From positions 1-64,000 of the forward strand of contig CAYYKJ010000004.1 in NCBI GenBank assembly GCA_964441265.1: a DNA stretch of 64,000 nucleotides, in the 5' to 3' direction. This DNA is from JAFGDH01 sp964441265 (lineage in GTDB: Archaea > Aenigmatarchaeota > Aenigmatarchaeia > QMZP01 > QMZT01). Below the pieces are notes generated by a model. The model saw only the letters and a list, made by a program, of their open reading frames with translations, did not search any database and was not told where the DNA came from. A program made the position numbers and the translations under genes. This document shows, in pieces, positions 7,706-16,953 of this stretch (position 1 is its first letter; every line of letters starts with the position of its first letter).

Positions 7706-9202
7706 CTAAGTGAATAACTCATATCGCTTGCCGGGGAGGATGTTTCTTTCGATTGCCCCGGGAGGGATATTCAGCCGGGATGAAGTGAACATTTCGGGGT
7801 GTTCGGTGTGGATGGGGAAGAGTTTTTTGGGTTTTATGGTCTTTATCATCTTGAAGATGTCCGGCCCGGAGGCGTGGCCCGAGGAATGGATCTTGTGCTC
7901 GGGGTAGAGGTTGAGGAATTTCAGCCAGTTGTCTATTCTTTTCTGGTCCAGCTCCATCTCCTCGTTGAAGGGCTCGCACATGCTCCTTATGTGCACGCTG
8001 CCCTTTTTCAGGGGAATGTCCAGGAGATTGTTGAGCTGGAAATAGTTCAGAAACATGACGTAGTTTTCCTGGTTTTTGCCGATTTCCTCGGCCGTAATTA
8101 TGTTTTTGCTGTCCAGGTATTCCCGTTCCCATGCAAGTTTATAGTCTCCCTTTACCTGCCCCGGAGGGAAATCGTTCCTGCCTATGAGCCCCCATCCCTT
8201 CTTGGGGTAGAAAATCCTTATGTTCTCGTCGGTTGTCTCCGGCAGTTCATCCACCCCGGCGTCCCTGAGAAGGTCGAGCAGCAGCGCCTGCCTGACCTCG
8301 ATTACGAGTTTGCGGTTATTAGAGACAGCGGTTTTGTAAAAGGTCAGGAGCCTGTCCGTGTCACGTATGGGAAAGTTGGCAATCGCCAGGCCGTTCTTCC
8401 CCTTTATGGCTTCCGTGCTCCTTCTCTGGACGTCCTCTTCGGTTGTTGATTTCTTCCTCTCTATCCTGGTTCCCTCGGAAAGCAGCACTTCCGGCTCCGA
8501 TTTCTCTGCCTTTTCAACGAAATCCCTTGTCCATTCACCGTGCCTTCCGTGGAACCTTAAATCCCCGGTATACACAATGGTTCCCTCGTCCGTGTGTATG
8601 ATGTAGGCTGTTGCGCCCGGCAGGGAATGGTCCACCCTGCAGGGAACAATCTCGAATTCACCTATCCTGAAGCTTTTGCCGTAGGTGAACTGCTTTATGT
8701 TCCTTTCTTCTGTTCCGTCCCTGGCGTCCCTTCTTTTGAAGCCGTCGCCGCGTTTTTTCGGCAGGAGCTGGAAAGAAGGCTTTACTTCGGAAAACTCGGT
8801 GAAACCGCCTGCGCCGGTTCTGGTGAAAAGGTCCGCTACTGCTTTCGTCTCCCTGCTCATGTACACAGGCATGTCTTTTCTTAGGTGATGGACATATCCC
8901 ACGTGGTCCATGTGGGCATGGGTTATCAGAACGCCGTCGATTGAATTTTCTCCGCCTTTGTCAAGCCCCATGTGCTTGCAGTAATCCCTCCTGTAAAGGC
9001 CTTTCATGTCCGGAAGGAACCCGAGATTTATCATGTCCCTCAGGCACGTGCACTTCCTGGGCGGCATGTATTCTGTGAAAAACTTTCCGTGCTCATCGAA
9101 ATTCATGCCGAAATCGAGGAATATCTTCGTCTCTTTTCCTTCGAGGAGTATCTTGTTTCCGCCTATCTGGTTCACTCCGCCGTAGAACGTAAGAGATACC
9201 AT
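7706..9202 (-). CDS. MBL-fold metallo-hydrolase, RNase J-like
   Basis: The 498-aa protein starts with the strand pattern LTFYGGVNQIGGNKILLE of RNase J/beta-CASP-type enzymes. It carries the metal-binding motif THAHMDHVG (about residues 94-102), a further His in RVDHSLPGA, and Asp in YTGDLRFHG. The C-terminal IHSSGHASGPDIF and LFPIHTEHPEMF supply the later His motifs typical of the RNA-processing branch. Expected role is metal-dependent RNA cleavage or 5'-3' exonucleolysis in the cytoplasm. It has its own promoter region and looks vertically inherited rather than part of the defence operons. Exact specificity is not determined. Confidence 0.8.
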   Translation of the reverse strand: MVSLTFYGGVNQIGGNKILLEGKETKIFLDFGMNFDEHGKFFTEYMPPRKCTCLRDMINLGFLPDMKGLYRRDYCKHMGLDKGGENSIDGVLITHAHMDHVGYVHHLRKDMPVYMSRETKAVADLFTRTGAGGFTEFSEVKPSFQLLPKKRGDGFKRRDARDGTEERNIKQFTYGKSFRIGEFEIVPCRVDHSLPGATAYIIHTDEGTIVYTGDLRFHGRHGEWTRDFVEKAEKSEPEVLLSEGTRIERKKSTTEEDVQRRSTEAIKGKNGLAIANFPIRDTDRLLTFYKTAVSNNRKLVIEVRQALLLDLLRDAGVDELPETTDENIRIFYPKKGWGLIGRNDFPPGQVKGDYKLAWEREYLDSKNIITAEEIGKNQENYVMFLNYFQLNNLLDIPLKKGSVHIRSMCEPFNEEMELDQKRIDNWLKFLNLYPEHKIHSSGHASGPDIFKMIKTIKPKKLFPIHTEHPEMFTSSRLNIPPGAIERNILPGKRYELFT

Positions 9203-9253
9203 TTTTAATTCTTCCCAAGACAGCTTAAAAAATCAGGTGTTTAAAATGCTATG

Positions 9254-9287
9254 CCACCCGGCCTGAAGGCCGTGGAATTCTTGCTCC
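9254..9287. repeat. IS200/IS605-like palindrome (copy 2)
   Basis: The palindromic core GGCCTGAAGGCC is followed by GTGGAATTCTTGCTCC. The preceding AAAATGCTATGCCACC recurs before copy 3, and the following CTTGCTCC plus an AT-rich run recurs after copy 4. Copies 2, 3 and 4 therefore bracket the 429-aa gene. Confidence 0.6.
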
Positions 9288-9320
9288 AATTTATTTAAAA
9301 ATTAAAGTAAAAATTTTAAT

Positions 9321-10610
9321 ATGTCAATACTCTGTGATATTGAGGTATCTGACAAGCCATTAATTTTATCTCCTGCTTTACACTGGCATCACTTATTCAA
9401 GAAAATCAGACGACAGATAATATACGGTGATCTAGAAAATAGAATATCATTAAAAATTCATAATTATTCTTTACCAGCATTTTTTCCTGAACTTGGGTGC
9501 ATGTTGTCCTTAGATATGACTTCCGAAAATTTGAGAAGAGATTTTGAAGAAAAAACGATGGATTTTGGAAAGAAAGCGAATGATATTGTTATATCTGATA
9601 TTTATAATTTTGACCGCTCGACAAATAGAATTGTTTCAAGAGGAAATTATAAGTTTAATAAGATTGATGAAAAATTTCATAAACTATATTCAATCGCATT
9701 ATTTACAGATTTGTTGGTGACACCTTCTCTATATTTAGATCGTGCATTATGTACGCCATTAAGATGGTTCAGGATTCAAAGTGATGATAAACCCTATTTT
9801 AAATCAACTGCTAATTATAATTCCGCAATTGTATACCTGACGAAAAGAGATATATTAAATTCTGAGAAAATGAGCATCTGGATGGGTGAGAGAATTGAAG
9901 TCTTCAAAACAAGATGTAAGATTATTAGAATTAATCAAAATGGAGGTGTTTGGGCTGATAATATATTTGTATTTTTTCGAAATCATCCAGAAAATTTATC
10001 AGAACTTGAAGAACTTTCAAATGGTGGTTCATATTTTATTTTTTTCATGATATCCTTGAATGAGTATAAGACTTCTTATCATCTAAAAAAATATTATCCG
10101 TCCATTAATGTGGTTAATTACATAATTCCTTTGATTTATTCTAAATATGATATTTTTTTAATGACTCTACCTTTGTTTTCAAGAAGTGGTATCTTTTCAG
10201 AAAAAATATTACAGTTTAATGTAAATAAAAAAATATTTAACAAAATTATAATGAAATTTACGAAATTCGGAGAGAAACAAGCTATAGAAATGCTCAGAAA
10301 TTATGATAAAATCTATGAACATCTTAATCCATTTATTCAAATTAATTCTGATATTAAAGATTCCTATGTTATCAAAGTTTTGAATCCTGGAATAATATTT
10401 AATTTAATTAAAATGCATTTACATGACAATCCAACAATTAGTAGAAACGCGCGGGAAGTTATGCAAAAATCTGAATTGCTGCTTAAGGAAATTCAAGAAC
10501 CATCTGAGTTCAAGTATTTAATGATACCATCGCTATCTGGTTTATGGGAAGTTAATGGTTGTAGAAAGACTAATATGAATAGATACTTGGAATTATTTAA
10601 GAAATTTTAA
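9321..10610 (+). CDS. Hypothetical protein of unknown family between IS-like palindromes
   Basis: A 429-aa protein in strikingly AT-rich DNA. I recognise no family. It is rich in Ile, Asn, Tyr and Phe, has no signal peptide, and has several hydrophobic strands (YFIFFMISLNEY, VVNYIIPLIYSKYDIFLM) that look like buried strands rather than membrane helices. It includes a WHHLFKKIRRQ segment near the N-terminus. An AT-rich TATA-like stretch precedes the ATG directly, so it is probably leaderless. It stands alone, convergent with the DISARM-like operon, and is bounded by palindromes 2, 3 and 4. The context suggests a defence or element-borne gene. Confidence 0.6.
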   Translation: MSILCDIEVSDKPLILSPALHWHHLFKKIRRQIIYGDLENRISLKIHNYSLPAFFPELGCMLSLDMTSENLRRDFEEKTMDFGKKANDIVISDIYNFDRSTNRIVSRGNYKFNKIDEKFHKLYSIALFTDLLVTPSLYLDRALCTPLRWFRIQSDDKPYFKSTANYNSAIVYLTKRDILNSEKMSIWMGERIEVFKTRCKIIRINQNGGVWADNIFVFFRNHPENLSELEELSNGGSYFIFFMISLNEYKTSYHLKKYYPSINVVNYIIPLIYSKYDIFLMTLPLFSRSGIFSEKILQFNVNKKIFNKIIMKFTKFGEKQAIEMLRNYDKIYEHLNPFIQINSDIKDSYVIKVLNPGIIFNLIKMHLHDNPTISRNAREVMQKSELLLKEIQEPSEFKYLMIPSLSGLWEVNGCRKTNMNRYLELFKKF

Positions 10611-10619
10611 AATGCTATG

Positions 10620-10648
10620 CCACCCCGGACTGAAGTCCGGGGAATTCG
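10620..10648. repeat. IS200/IS605-like palindrome (copy 3)
   Basis: A perfect hairpin, CCCCGGACTGAAGTCCGGGG, is followed by AATTCGGGG. The upstream AAAATGCTATGCCACC is identical to that of copy 2, so the 429-aa gene lies between two copies of the same flank. The hairpin could also act as a terminator for that gene. Confidence 0.6.
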
Positions 10649-10734
10649 GGGACATAAGAGGATAGCGTCGTCTGGCTCTTCTTCCCGGCACAGGTTGCGG
10701 CCTCGCTCATATACATAAGGTAGGTCTACGCGTC

Positions 10735-10776
10735 GCAATTCATCCCCGGCCTGAAGGTGCGTGGAATTCTTGCTCC
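10735..10776. repeat. IS200/IS605-like palindrome (copy 4)
   Basis: GCAATTCATCC leads into CCCGGCCTGAAGGTGCG and then TGGAATTCTTGCTCC. Both flanks match copy 5 at 19374 (GCAATTCATCC on the left, GGAATTCTTGCT on the right), and the right flank also matches copy 2. It sits at the 3' end of the DISARM-like operon. Confidence 0.6.
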
Positions 10777-10789
10777 GATTTATTTAAAT

Positions 10790-11281
10790 CTAAGCAAATT
10801 TTTCGGAAGCATCAATAACATTTTCAATTAATCTGCCTACTTTTTCGGCATATTTTCCTTCTATTAAAACACCCAACTCATGATTTTGTATCATGCCTTT
10901 CCAACTAAAATTTGCAGATCCTATAATAGCTTTCCTTCTATCCACAATTATTGTTTTAAGATGCAGATCACCATTGGATTCATCAGTAAAATTATATATA
11001 CTGACATGATTGTATTTTTCTGATAATTTACGAAGAATCTTTATTATCTTGGTGTCCTTTTCTATTAGCCTATTTATAATGAAAGAGATCTTTATGCCTC
11101 CACTAGCACAATCTGATAATATTTTATAAAGATCAACTAAATTTCCAGTTATTGAATATACTGCGATTATTATTTCATCTTTAGCATTTTTGAACAATTC
11201 TTCAATAGTACCTTGAATGGATCTTGTACCATATCCTACTATGTTTTTACCAGTCGCAATTATTTCTATTTTTTCATTCAC
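10790..11281 (-). CDS. drmC: Phospholipase D-like nuclease, DrmC-like
   Basis: This 163-aa protein has one HKD motif: HLKTIIVDRRKAIIGSANFS (about residues 108-127), the H-x-K-x4-D...GS-N pattern of phospholipase D-fold nucleases. The GTG start overlaps the stop of the DrmB gene as GTGA, indicating translational coupling. In DISARM loci DrmC is the PLD-fold protein beside DrmA and DrmB, which this matches. One HKD motif implies dimerisation for activity. Specificity is unknown. Confidence 0.8.
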   Translation of the reverse strand: MNEKIEIIATGKNIVGYGTRSIQGTIEELFKNAKDEIIIAVYSITGNLVDLYKILSDCASGGIKISFIINRLIEKDTKIIKILRKLSEKYNHVSIYNFTDESNGDLHLKTIIVDRRKAIIGSANFSWKGMIQNHELGVLIEGKYAEKVGRLIENVIDASEKFA

Positions 11282-13050
11282 GGTCTCATCTCTTTTAAAA
11301 TGTGCCTATCTAAGAACATATTTCTATGTTCGCATGATGTTTCAGATACAAGAAGACATCCATAGCAAGCCGCTCCAGACACATCTCCTTTTTTGAATTT
11401 ATTTTCTATACATAAGGGATCGTTTGGACACGAAACGGATAATTTATATGCTTTGTCTATCATTTTAGCAAACTTATTTGTCAAGGAAACTAATCCGCCC
11501 ATAGTACCCTCTCCAGGTTGGACGGTATAAAGAATTATACCACCTCGAGATCCCTTTTTGCCACGTTCAAAATATATTCTTTCTCTTATTGAAGCAGATG
11601 AATAACCAGAATATATTGAAAGCGTCCTCAATAATAAATGGGATAATGTGTGCCACCAAACAAACACAGGATTTAATTCTATCCGTTTGACTTGATTTCT
11701 AAATATTTTCTTATTATCATAAAGATCTGATTTCTTATAGCAATTATACCAATTTTTCCACGCAGGACCCTTATTCTCTTCAACGTGCCCATCATTATTG
11801 TCTAGTGTTATGAAAACGCCTTCTCCTAATAGTTCTACACCAGGATACCAAACAGATCCTTTATTATCTTTGAAATGAGTAGGAACAAAATGATTATCAG
11901 AACTTATTCGACGATAACCTTTCTGAACTAAGACTGTTCTTAATTTTGTAATAGGTGTAATTCGAAATACATTGTTTTCGGAAGTTTTCACTTTACTTAT
12001 CTTGCTTTTTGGAACTTCAAATATTACGGATGAAATAGGACTCGCTCCTTTTACAGGAGGTGCTCCATTTATAGAAGCGTGTAAAAGTTTTCTATACTCG
12101 TCTTTTATTAATTCAGAATAACCGAGAGCATCACTTGGCCTTACGATATCATCAATTGCATTTTTTATTTCATTCCATGGACTTGCCAATATTTCTGAAA
12201 CAGTTCCATTATTCAGATTTCTAGATAATACCTGTTTTCTAAGTTTTTTTTCTAAATCTTCCATGTTATCGGGTTTTCTGTCTATTAGTAGTGTTTTTAT
12301 TTCTTTCATGGATAGCAATCTATGAAGATTTGTATAATTATCAATAGTGAAAAGAGTAGCAATTTCGGGTATTCTTAAATTAGTTGCTCTTCTCTGTATA
12401 ATTTGAGATTTCTCTTTACATCTCTGCCTTATAGGAGGTGGAAGAATATTCTCACTTTCTGGGAATCTCCCACTGCAGTTCCACTCTCTTGTATAAATAT
12501 TGCCGAGATTTACATAGGAACCGCAATTTGGACAAGTAATCTCAATTTCCTTAAGAGATCCCCCGCCTCCATTCCAAAAATAATACTTTGGATAACTCTG
12601 TTTACATTTACCCGAACTTTTAAGGTGTACAACATAATCCCAGTTGACATCATCTAAATGGCCCTTTGGGCATGCCATTACAAATCTCACAGCATCTCTT
12701 TTTCCACTAATTCCCTTTTTGCATTCAGGGCAACCATCCTTATATTTTTTATAAAGTCTATTATGAGTAGTGCATACCCACCACTCAGGAAACGCTTTTG
12801 TTTTATATAATGGAGTATTTCCTGCTCCTAATTCCGCATTTGAAGGCAATCGAAAAATATTATTGCCATCCAATAAACCTTTTGACATTCTCTCATCTGA
12901 GATTGCAAAATCCTCTGGCGAAAGCCTTGAGTTTCTTGTGAATAATCCTATATCTGGCATTGGTATTATTCTTGGACCATCTGGTCCTTCTAAAATCGAT
13001 CCAGGGCCCCATGTTATAATAAATTGCGAATGTCTTATCATATGTGTCAT
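11278..13050 (-). CDS. drmB: DISARM protein DrmB (DUF1998)
   Basis: This 590-aa protein opens with RHSQFIITWGPGSILEG, the usual DrmB start. It has Cys clusters for zinc in the N-terminal third (CPECKKG, CPKGH, CPNCG) and the DUF1998 region towards the C-terminus: FVWWHTLSHLLLRTLS, GGIILYTV, and the final Cys set CPNDPLCIENK / CYGCLL / CEHR. DrmB pairs with the DrmA helicase in DISARM, where the two recognise and load on invading DNA. It starts 11 nt after the DrmA gene. No disruption is seen, and the gene is as AT-rich as its operon. Confidence 0.88.
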   Translation of the reverse strand: MTHMIRHSQFIITWGPGSILEGPDGPRIIPMPDIGLFTRNSRLSPEDFAISDERMSKGLLDGNNIFRLPSNAELGAGNTPLYKTKAFPEWWVCTTHNRLYKKYKDGCPECKKGISGKRDAVRFVMACPKGHLDDVNWDYVVHLKSSGKCKQSYPKYYFWNGGGGSLKEIEITCPNCGSYVNLGNIYTREWNCSGRFPESENILPPPIRQRCKEKSQIIQRRATNLRIPEIATLFTIDNYTNLHRLLSMKEIKTLLIDRKPDNMEDLEKKLRKQVLSRNLNNGTVSEILASPWNEIKNAIDDIVRPSDALGYSELIKDEYRKLLHASINGAPPVKGASPISSVIFEVPKSKISKVKTSENNVFRITPITKLRTVLVQKGYRRISSDNHFVPTHFKDNKGSVWYPGVELLGEGVFITLDNNDGHVEENKGPAWKNWYNCYKKSDLYDNKKIFRNQVKRIELNPVFVWWHTLSHLLLRTLSIYSGYSSASIRERIYFERGKKGSRGGIILYTVQPGEGTMGGLVSLTNKFAKMIDKAYKLSVSCPNDPLCIENKFKKGDVSGAACYGCLLVSETSCEHRNMFLDRHILKEMRP

Positions 13051-13061
13051 ATAATATTACC

Positions 13062-16000
13062 TCAGGTCTCAAATCCAGTTGTTTCTTCAATATCTCTCAA
13101 TGAAGGGGGTACATTTTTGTAAACAACTGAATAATTTTCGTACAGATGAATAGAATCCCCAAGTACTACTGGTTTCCTCGCGATAATATATTCATTGTAT
13201 TTAAGATTTGATTCTCTATGAGCATGGCTGTTCCACCTTTCAATTTGGCTAACTATAAAATTTCTGACAGAATCTTTTGGTGGTTTTCTTGATGTATGTT
13301 GATTTTGTGATCTATTTTCAAAAATATCCTTTAATTCGGATACTTCTTTATCATTTTTTCTATCTTTCATCAAAGGTGCGGAATCATTCATTTGCCACTT
13401 TGTCGTTGGATTTCTCATATTTCTTAATATTCCGACAAGAACAGGTCCTGCGCATCTTTCTAGTGTTCCTGGTGAAAAGGGGGCTACAGTCACAGGTTCA
13501 ACATATCTGTTCATGTTCATATGATAACCGCAGAACATTTCATAGTGACTCATATCTCTAGGCATAGTGGGTCTATAAAAAGTAATTATTAGTCCTCCTC
13601 GTTTTCTTCCAATCCTTCCAGTACTTTGGATATATGAAGAAGTGGTTTTTGGTTGCCCATGCACGATCATGAGACCTAATCTAGATATGTCGACACCTGT
13701 ACCAAACATAGAAGTAGTGAATAGTGAATCTGCAGTTTGAGGGTTTTTTACATCACCACTAAATCTTTTTTCCAGCAAAGACAAGGTTTGCGGAAGGTCT
13801 GTTGAATCTTTTCTTCCAGACAATTCAATTTTTCTATCTTCATCATCTGGTATATATCTTGGATCATCTGATATTTTTCCCATCCTCTGTGGAATGTCTT
13901 GTCTATAGATAGATACAGCTCCAGCTAATTCCCTTATAGAATTAAAATAACCTACAAGTGTCCAATAATTATCAATGTCATTTCCATGTTTTTTTGACAA
14001 TTCGTAAACACTTTGTAATAATCGCGCCCATAATCTATGCTCGGTAGTCAAAAGACCTATTCCTGGTGCACACAATCCAACATATAGTTTTCCTGGTCCC
14101 TCTTCCTCTAATGGATGTTTTCCTGCGTACCTGAGGAAAAATTTATCATTAGCATCTAAGCCAACACTGGGAAATTGATTAACATTCCTAGTAAAAATGC
14201 ACTTAACCTGCGATTTAGCTTCTTTTACTGTTGCGGTTGATGCAATGTATTTAACTTTTTTTCCGAAGGAGGATAAAAAATCAATAGCAGTTTCGTATAT
14301 ACCAACCATACTTCCTAGAGGCCCTTCAATTAGGTGCAGTTCGTCTTGTATTATCAAATCTGGTGGATTTAATTTATCAATTTCTATTGACATATTTTTG
14401 TCCTTAGGTTGATCTCCTGATCGGAAAAGCTTTGATAGTGGGGGACAACCTTCCCTGTAATAACCGTAAATTGGGTGATATTTGTCAACATTTCCAAACA
14501 ATACTCCAGATCTTGGTTCAAATGGTATCCTAGCGATTTTATCTACCGTGCCCAATAAAAACGAAGGTGGGAAGGAATATACCTGTTCATCCGTTGTTAA
14601 TGCATTAAGGGGTATCCTTGAGGATAAATACTCATTATCTTTCTTGTGAAAATATGGTACCTTTATAAAATTCAATTTACTGTTCTGTTCGTATTCTTTG
14701 CCATCTATTCGGATTGTCTTTTTTTGATTCAATCCACTAGGACGTCCTTCAAACCAAATAGCATCATGGTTCAATTGGCATTTTGGATTCGTGCAGAAAA
14801 TTTCAAAATTATATGGTTCTAATGTTCCTCTTCTATTTTCTTTGCTTAGAATAAAATATCCTGGCCTTGATACTCTAGTAGAGACAAGCCTAACATCTAA
14901 TCCCTCTGAAACTAAAATATCAGAAATTTTATTCCAAATATTATCTATTTTGTTAGATGTCATTCTTGTTTTTGTTGTCAATTTTATACTCACAGTTATT
15001 TGCTCTTCGTTTGTATTTGAAAATTTAATTTCATTTAATGTTGTTTTTTCACCAATTTTATAATCCGTATGTCTTCTAGTAATCTTATCATATTTTGCTT
15101 GTTTATTTGGTGTTATTGAGGCAAGGACGTGTAAGGTGTGAGTCCCTGAACTTAAGCCACTGTCAGGAACAGATAAGATGTTATTGCAAACGGGGCAATT
15201 GAGTATTTGTGCTGGTTCACCATCTTCTTTGTTGCATCTATTATCTCCTTTAATCCTCTCAATTCCACCACAGATATATCTAGATCTTGTCGCCATACCG
15301 ATTATCCTATTTGGTGTAACACCACCACCTACCCATAAACCAATAGAAAATCTATTTATGCCCCATAAAAATTTGTTGTCATTTTCGCATTCTTTTGGTC
15401 TCCATCCAAATTTAGAATTTTCATGCATGACTCTAAGAAACTCAGCGGCAGTTATCATACCTAATGCTCTTCTGAACTGCTGTATTGTCAATAGTCTTAA
15501 CGTGTACCTCATTATTACTCCAATACCTGAAGGATTTGTCTTAACTTTCAGTCTTCTGAGACCCAACATGAATGCGGCAATCGCTAAATATGCCTCAGTT
15601 TTTCCAGCGCCAGTCGGGACATAAAGCAAATCACAAATGTCTCTTTCATTACTATTTTCAGAAGATAGAGAATCTATATTCATTAAAAAGAAAGCTAATT
15701 GAAAAACTCTCCACTCTAATTGTTTATCACTCCCCCTTTTCCATTTATATTGAAGATCCATTACTTTATTTGCAAAACAGAATGCTAGTCGTACATTGCT
15801 ATTTCTTTCTATAATTCTGATTCCTGATTTTATCCTTGATGCAATTTCCTTTGATTTTCCGATTATTTTTTCTGCAATCTCCCTTTCTTCCCTCGTCAAT
15901 TTCTTACTTTTCTCTGAAAGACCAATTATCCATTTTTCATAACCTTCAATAAGTGGGTATAGCGCTTCTCTTATTTTAATTGGATTCCAAGTTTCTGAAA

Positions 16001-16949
16001 TTTTTTCTGCTATTAATTCAGGTTTTCCCCCCCACTTATTTTCCCAGTTATATGATCGTGATGAAATGGAATATATCGGGACAAATTCTGTTCTTATATC
16101 TGGAGATGAAAAAAGTTCTTTGTAATTCCCACTGAGAGGTTCCCCATCTATCCAATAGAAAGGCAATCCATTGAAACTATGTTCCTTGCTTTTTCTTTCA
16201 GGATCTATATCTGACCATATCGCTGAACACATATGACCTCTTGCCAAGAATTTATTATTTCTATATACAAAATAATCTTCTTTCTCTTCTTCGTCCTCAC
16301 CGAGTGCTGTATCGAATGATATGATAGTGCCATTAACACAATTTATTCTTATTTGGGGTTGGAAGATATGAAATGAAGTTTTGTTTTTATTCTCCTTTTT
16401 TTCTAGTTCATTTACAAGAAAAATGCTAATATGAGATGCACCGTTTACTAATGGCCTCTTAATTATATGTAAACTTATTTCAGCTTTCTCTTTTTTTGTA
16501 ATCTTAGACTTGGAATCGATATAAATTGTTTTGTCATCCGTTATTTTTAGTCCCCTTTTAATAAAGCTCCTAGGCTTTCTTGCCCATTCATTTTTATCTT
16601 TAAGATACCTCGCCCAAGTTAAACATATATCTATGACATCTTCATTTTTGGGACTTTTCAGCTGAAAAGATAATCCCATACTTCTTGGTCTTGTTCTTGG
16701 ATCGAGTATAGTGTCGTGTCTTGAAAATATAGGTGTACTTTCCTCCGTATTATCTTCTGTTTCATTTGTAGTGACTTCCTTAATTACCATATTTGATTCT
16801 TGGTCTGGATCCCTTTCATAAGTCTTATCTAGAGGTGATAATATTCCAGTTAAATATTCGTATAATGGATTTTCTTTAATTCTCTCATTTACACCATTTC
16901 TTGGCCCAATTACTTCTTTCACAAATTCGTTAAGTATCAACTCTCGCAT
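13062..16949 (-). CDS. drmA: DISARM helicase DrmA
   Basis: The 1295-aa protein is a large superfamily 2 helicase. Walker A (YVPTGAGKTEAYL) lies near residue 440, a DELH Walker B (LIIQDELHLIEG) near 868, motif III (IASTATVKEA) near 900 and motif VI (YIQSTGRIGRKRGG) near 1112, preceded by TTSMFGTGVDISRLGLMIV. An extra zinc-binding insertion (CGGIERIKG...CPVCNN) sits between helicase lobes. DrmA binds DNA and hydrolyses ATP; with DrmB it is the core of DISARM defence. Here it is second of four genes. No methyltransferase is fused or adjacent. Confidence 0.9.
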   Translation of the reverse strand: MRELILNEFVKEVIGPRNGVNERIKENPLYEYLTGILSPLDKTYERDPDQESNMVIKEVTTNETEDNTEESTPIFSRHDTILDPRTRPRSMGLSFQLKSPKNEDVIDICLTWARYLKDKNEWARKPRSFIKRGLKITDDKTIYIDSKSKITKKEKAEISLHIIKRPLVNGASHISIFLVNELEKKENKNKTSFHIFQPQIRINCVNGTIISFDTALGEDEEEKEDYFVYRNNKFLARGHMCSAIWSDIDPERKSKEHSFNGLPFYWIDGEPLSGNYKELFSSPDIRTEFVPIYSISSRSYNWENKWGGKPELIAEKISETWNPIKIREALYPLIEGYEKWIIGLSEKSKKLTREEREIAEKIIGKSKEIASRIKSGIRIIERNSNVRLAFCFANKVMDLQYKWKRGSDKQLEWRVFQLAFFLMNIDSLSSENSNERDICDLLYVPTGAGKTEAYLAIAAFMLGLRRLKVKTNPSGIGVIMRYTLRLLTIQQFRRALGMITAAEFLRVMHENSKFGWRPKECENDNKFLWGINRFSIGLWVGGGVTPNRIIGMATRSRYICGGIERIKGDNRCNKEDGEPAQILNCPVCNNILSVPDSGLSSGTHTLHVLASITPNKQAKYDKITRRHTDYKIGEKTTLNEIKFSNTNEEQITVSIKLTTKTRMTSNKIDNIWNKISDILVSEGLDVRLVSTRVSRPGYFILSKENRRGTLEPYNFEIFCTNPKCQLNHDAIWFEGRPSGLNQKKTIRIDGKEYEQNSKLNFIKVPYFHKKDNEYLSSRIPLNALTTDEQVYSFPPSFLLGTVDKIARIPFEPRSGVLFGNVDKYHPIYGYYREGCPPLSKLFRSGDQPKDKNMSIEIDKLNPPDLIIQDELHLIEGPLGSMVGIYETAIDFLSSFGKKVKYIASTATVKEAKSQVKCIFTRNVNQFPSVGLDANDKFFLRYAGKHPLEEEGPGKLYVGLCAPGIGLLTTEHRLWARLLQSVYELSKKHGNDIDNYWTLVGYFNSIRELAGAVSIYRQDIPQRMGKISDDPRYIPDDEDRKIELSGRKDSTDLPQTLSLLEKRFSGDVKNPQTADSLFTTSMFGTGVDISRLGLMIVHGQPKTTSSYIQSTGRIGRKRGGLIITFYRPTMPRDMSHYEMFCGYHMNMNRYVEPVTVAPFSPGTLERCAGPVLVGILRNMRNPTTKWQMNDSAPLMKDRKNDKEVSELKDIFENRSQNQHTSRKPPKDSVRNFIVSQIERWNSHAHRESNLKYNEYIIARKPVVLGDSIHLYENYSVVYKNVPPSLRDIEETTGFET

Positions 16950-16953
16950 CTTA

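Noticed and set aside
10790..11281. Reading the PLD-fold gene as a phospholipase
   Set aside because: A short single-HKD protein coupled to drmB with no signal peptide or lipase features fits the nuclease-type DrmC better.
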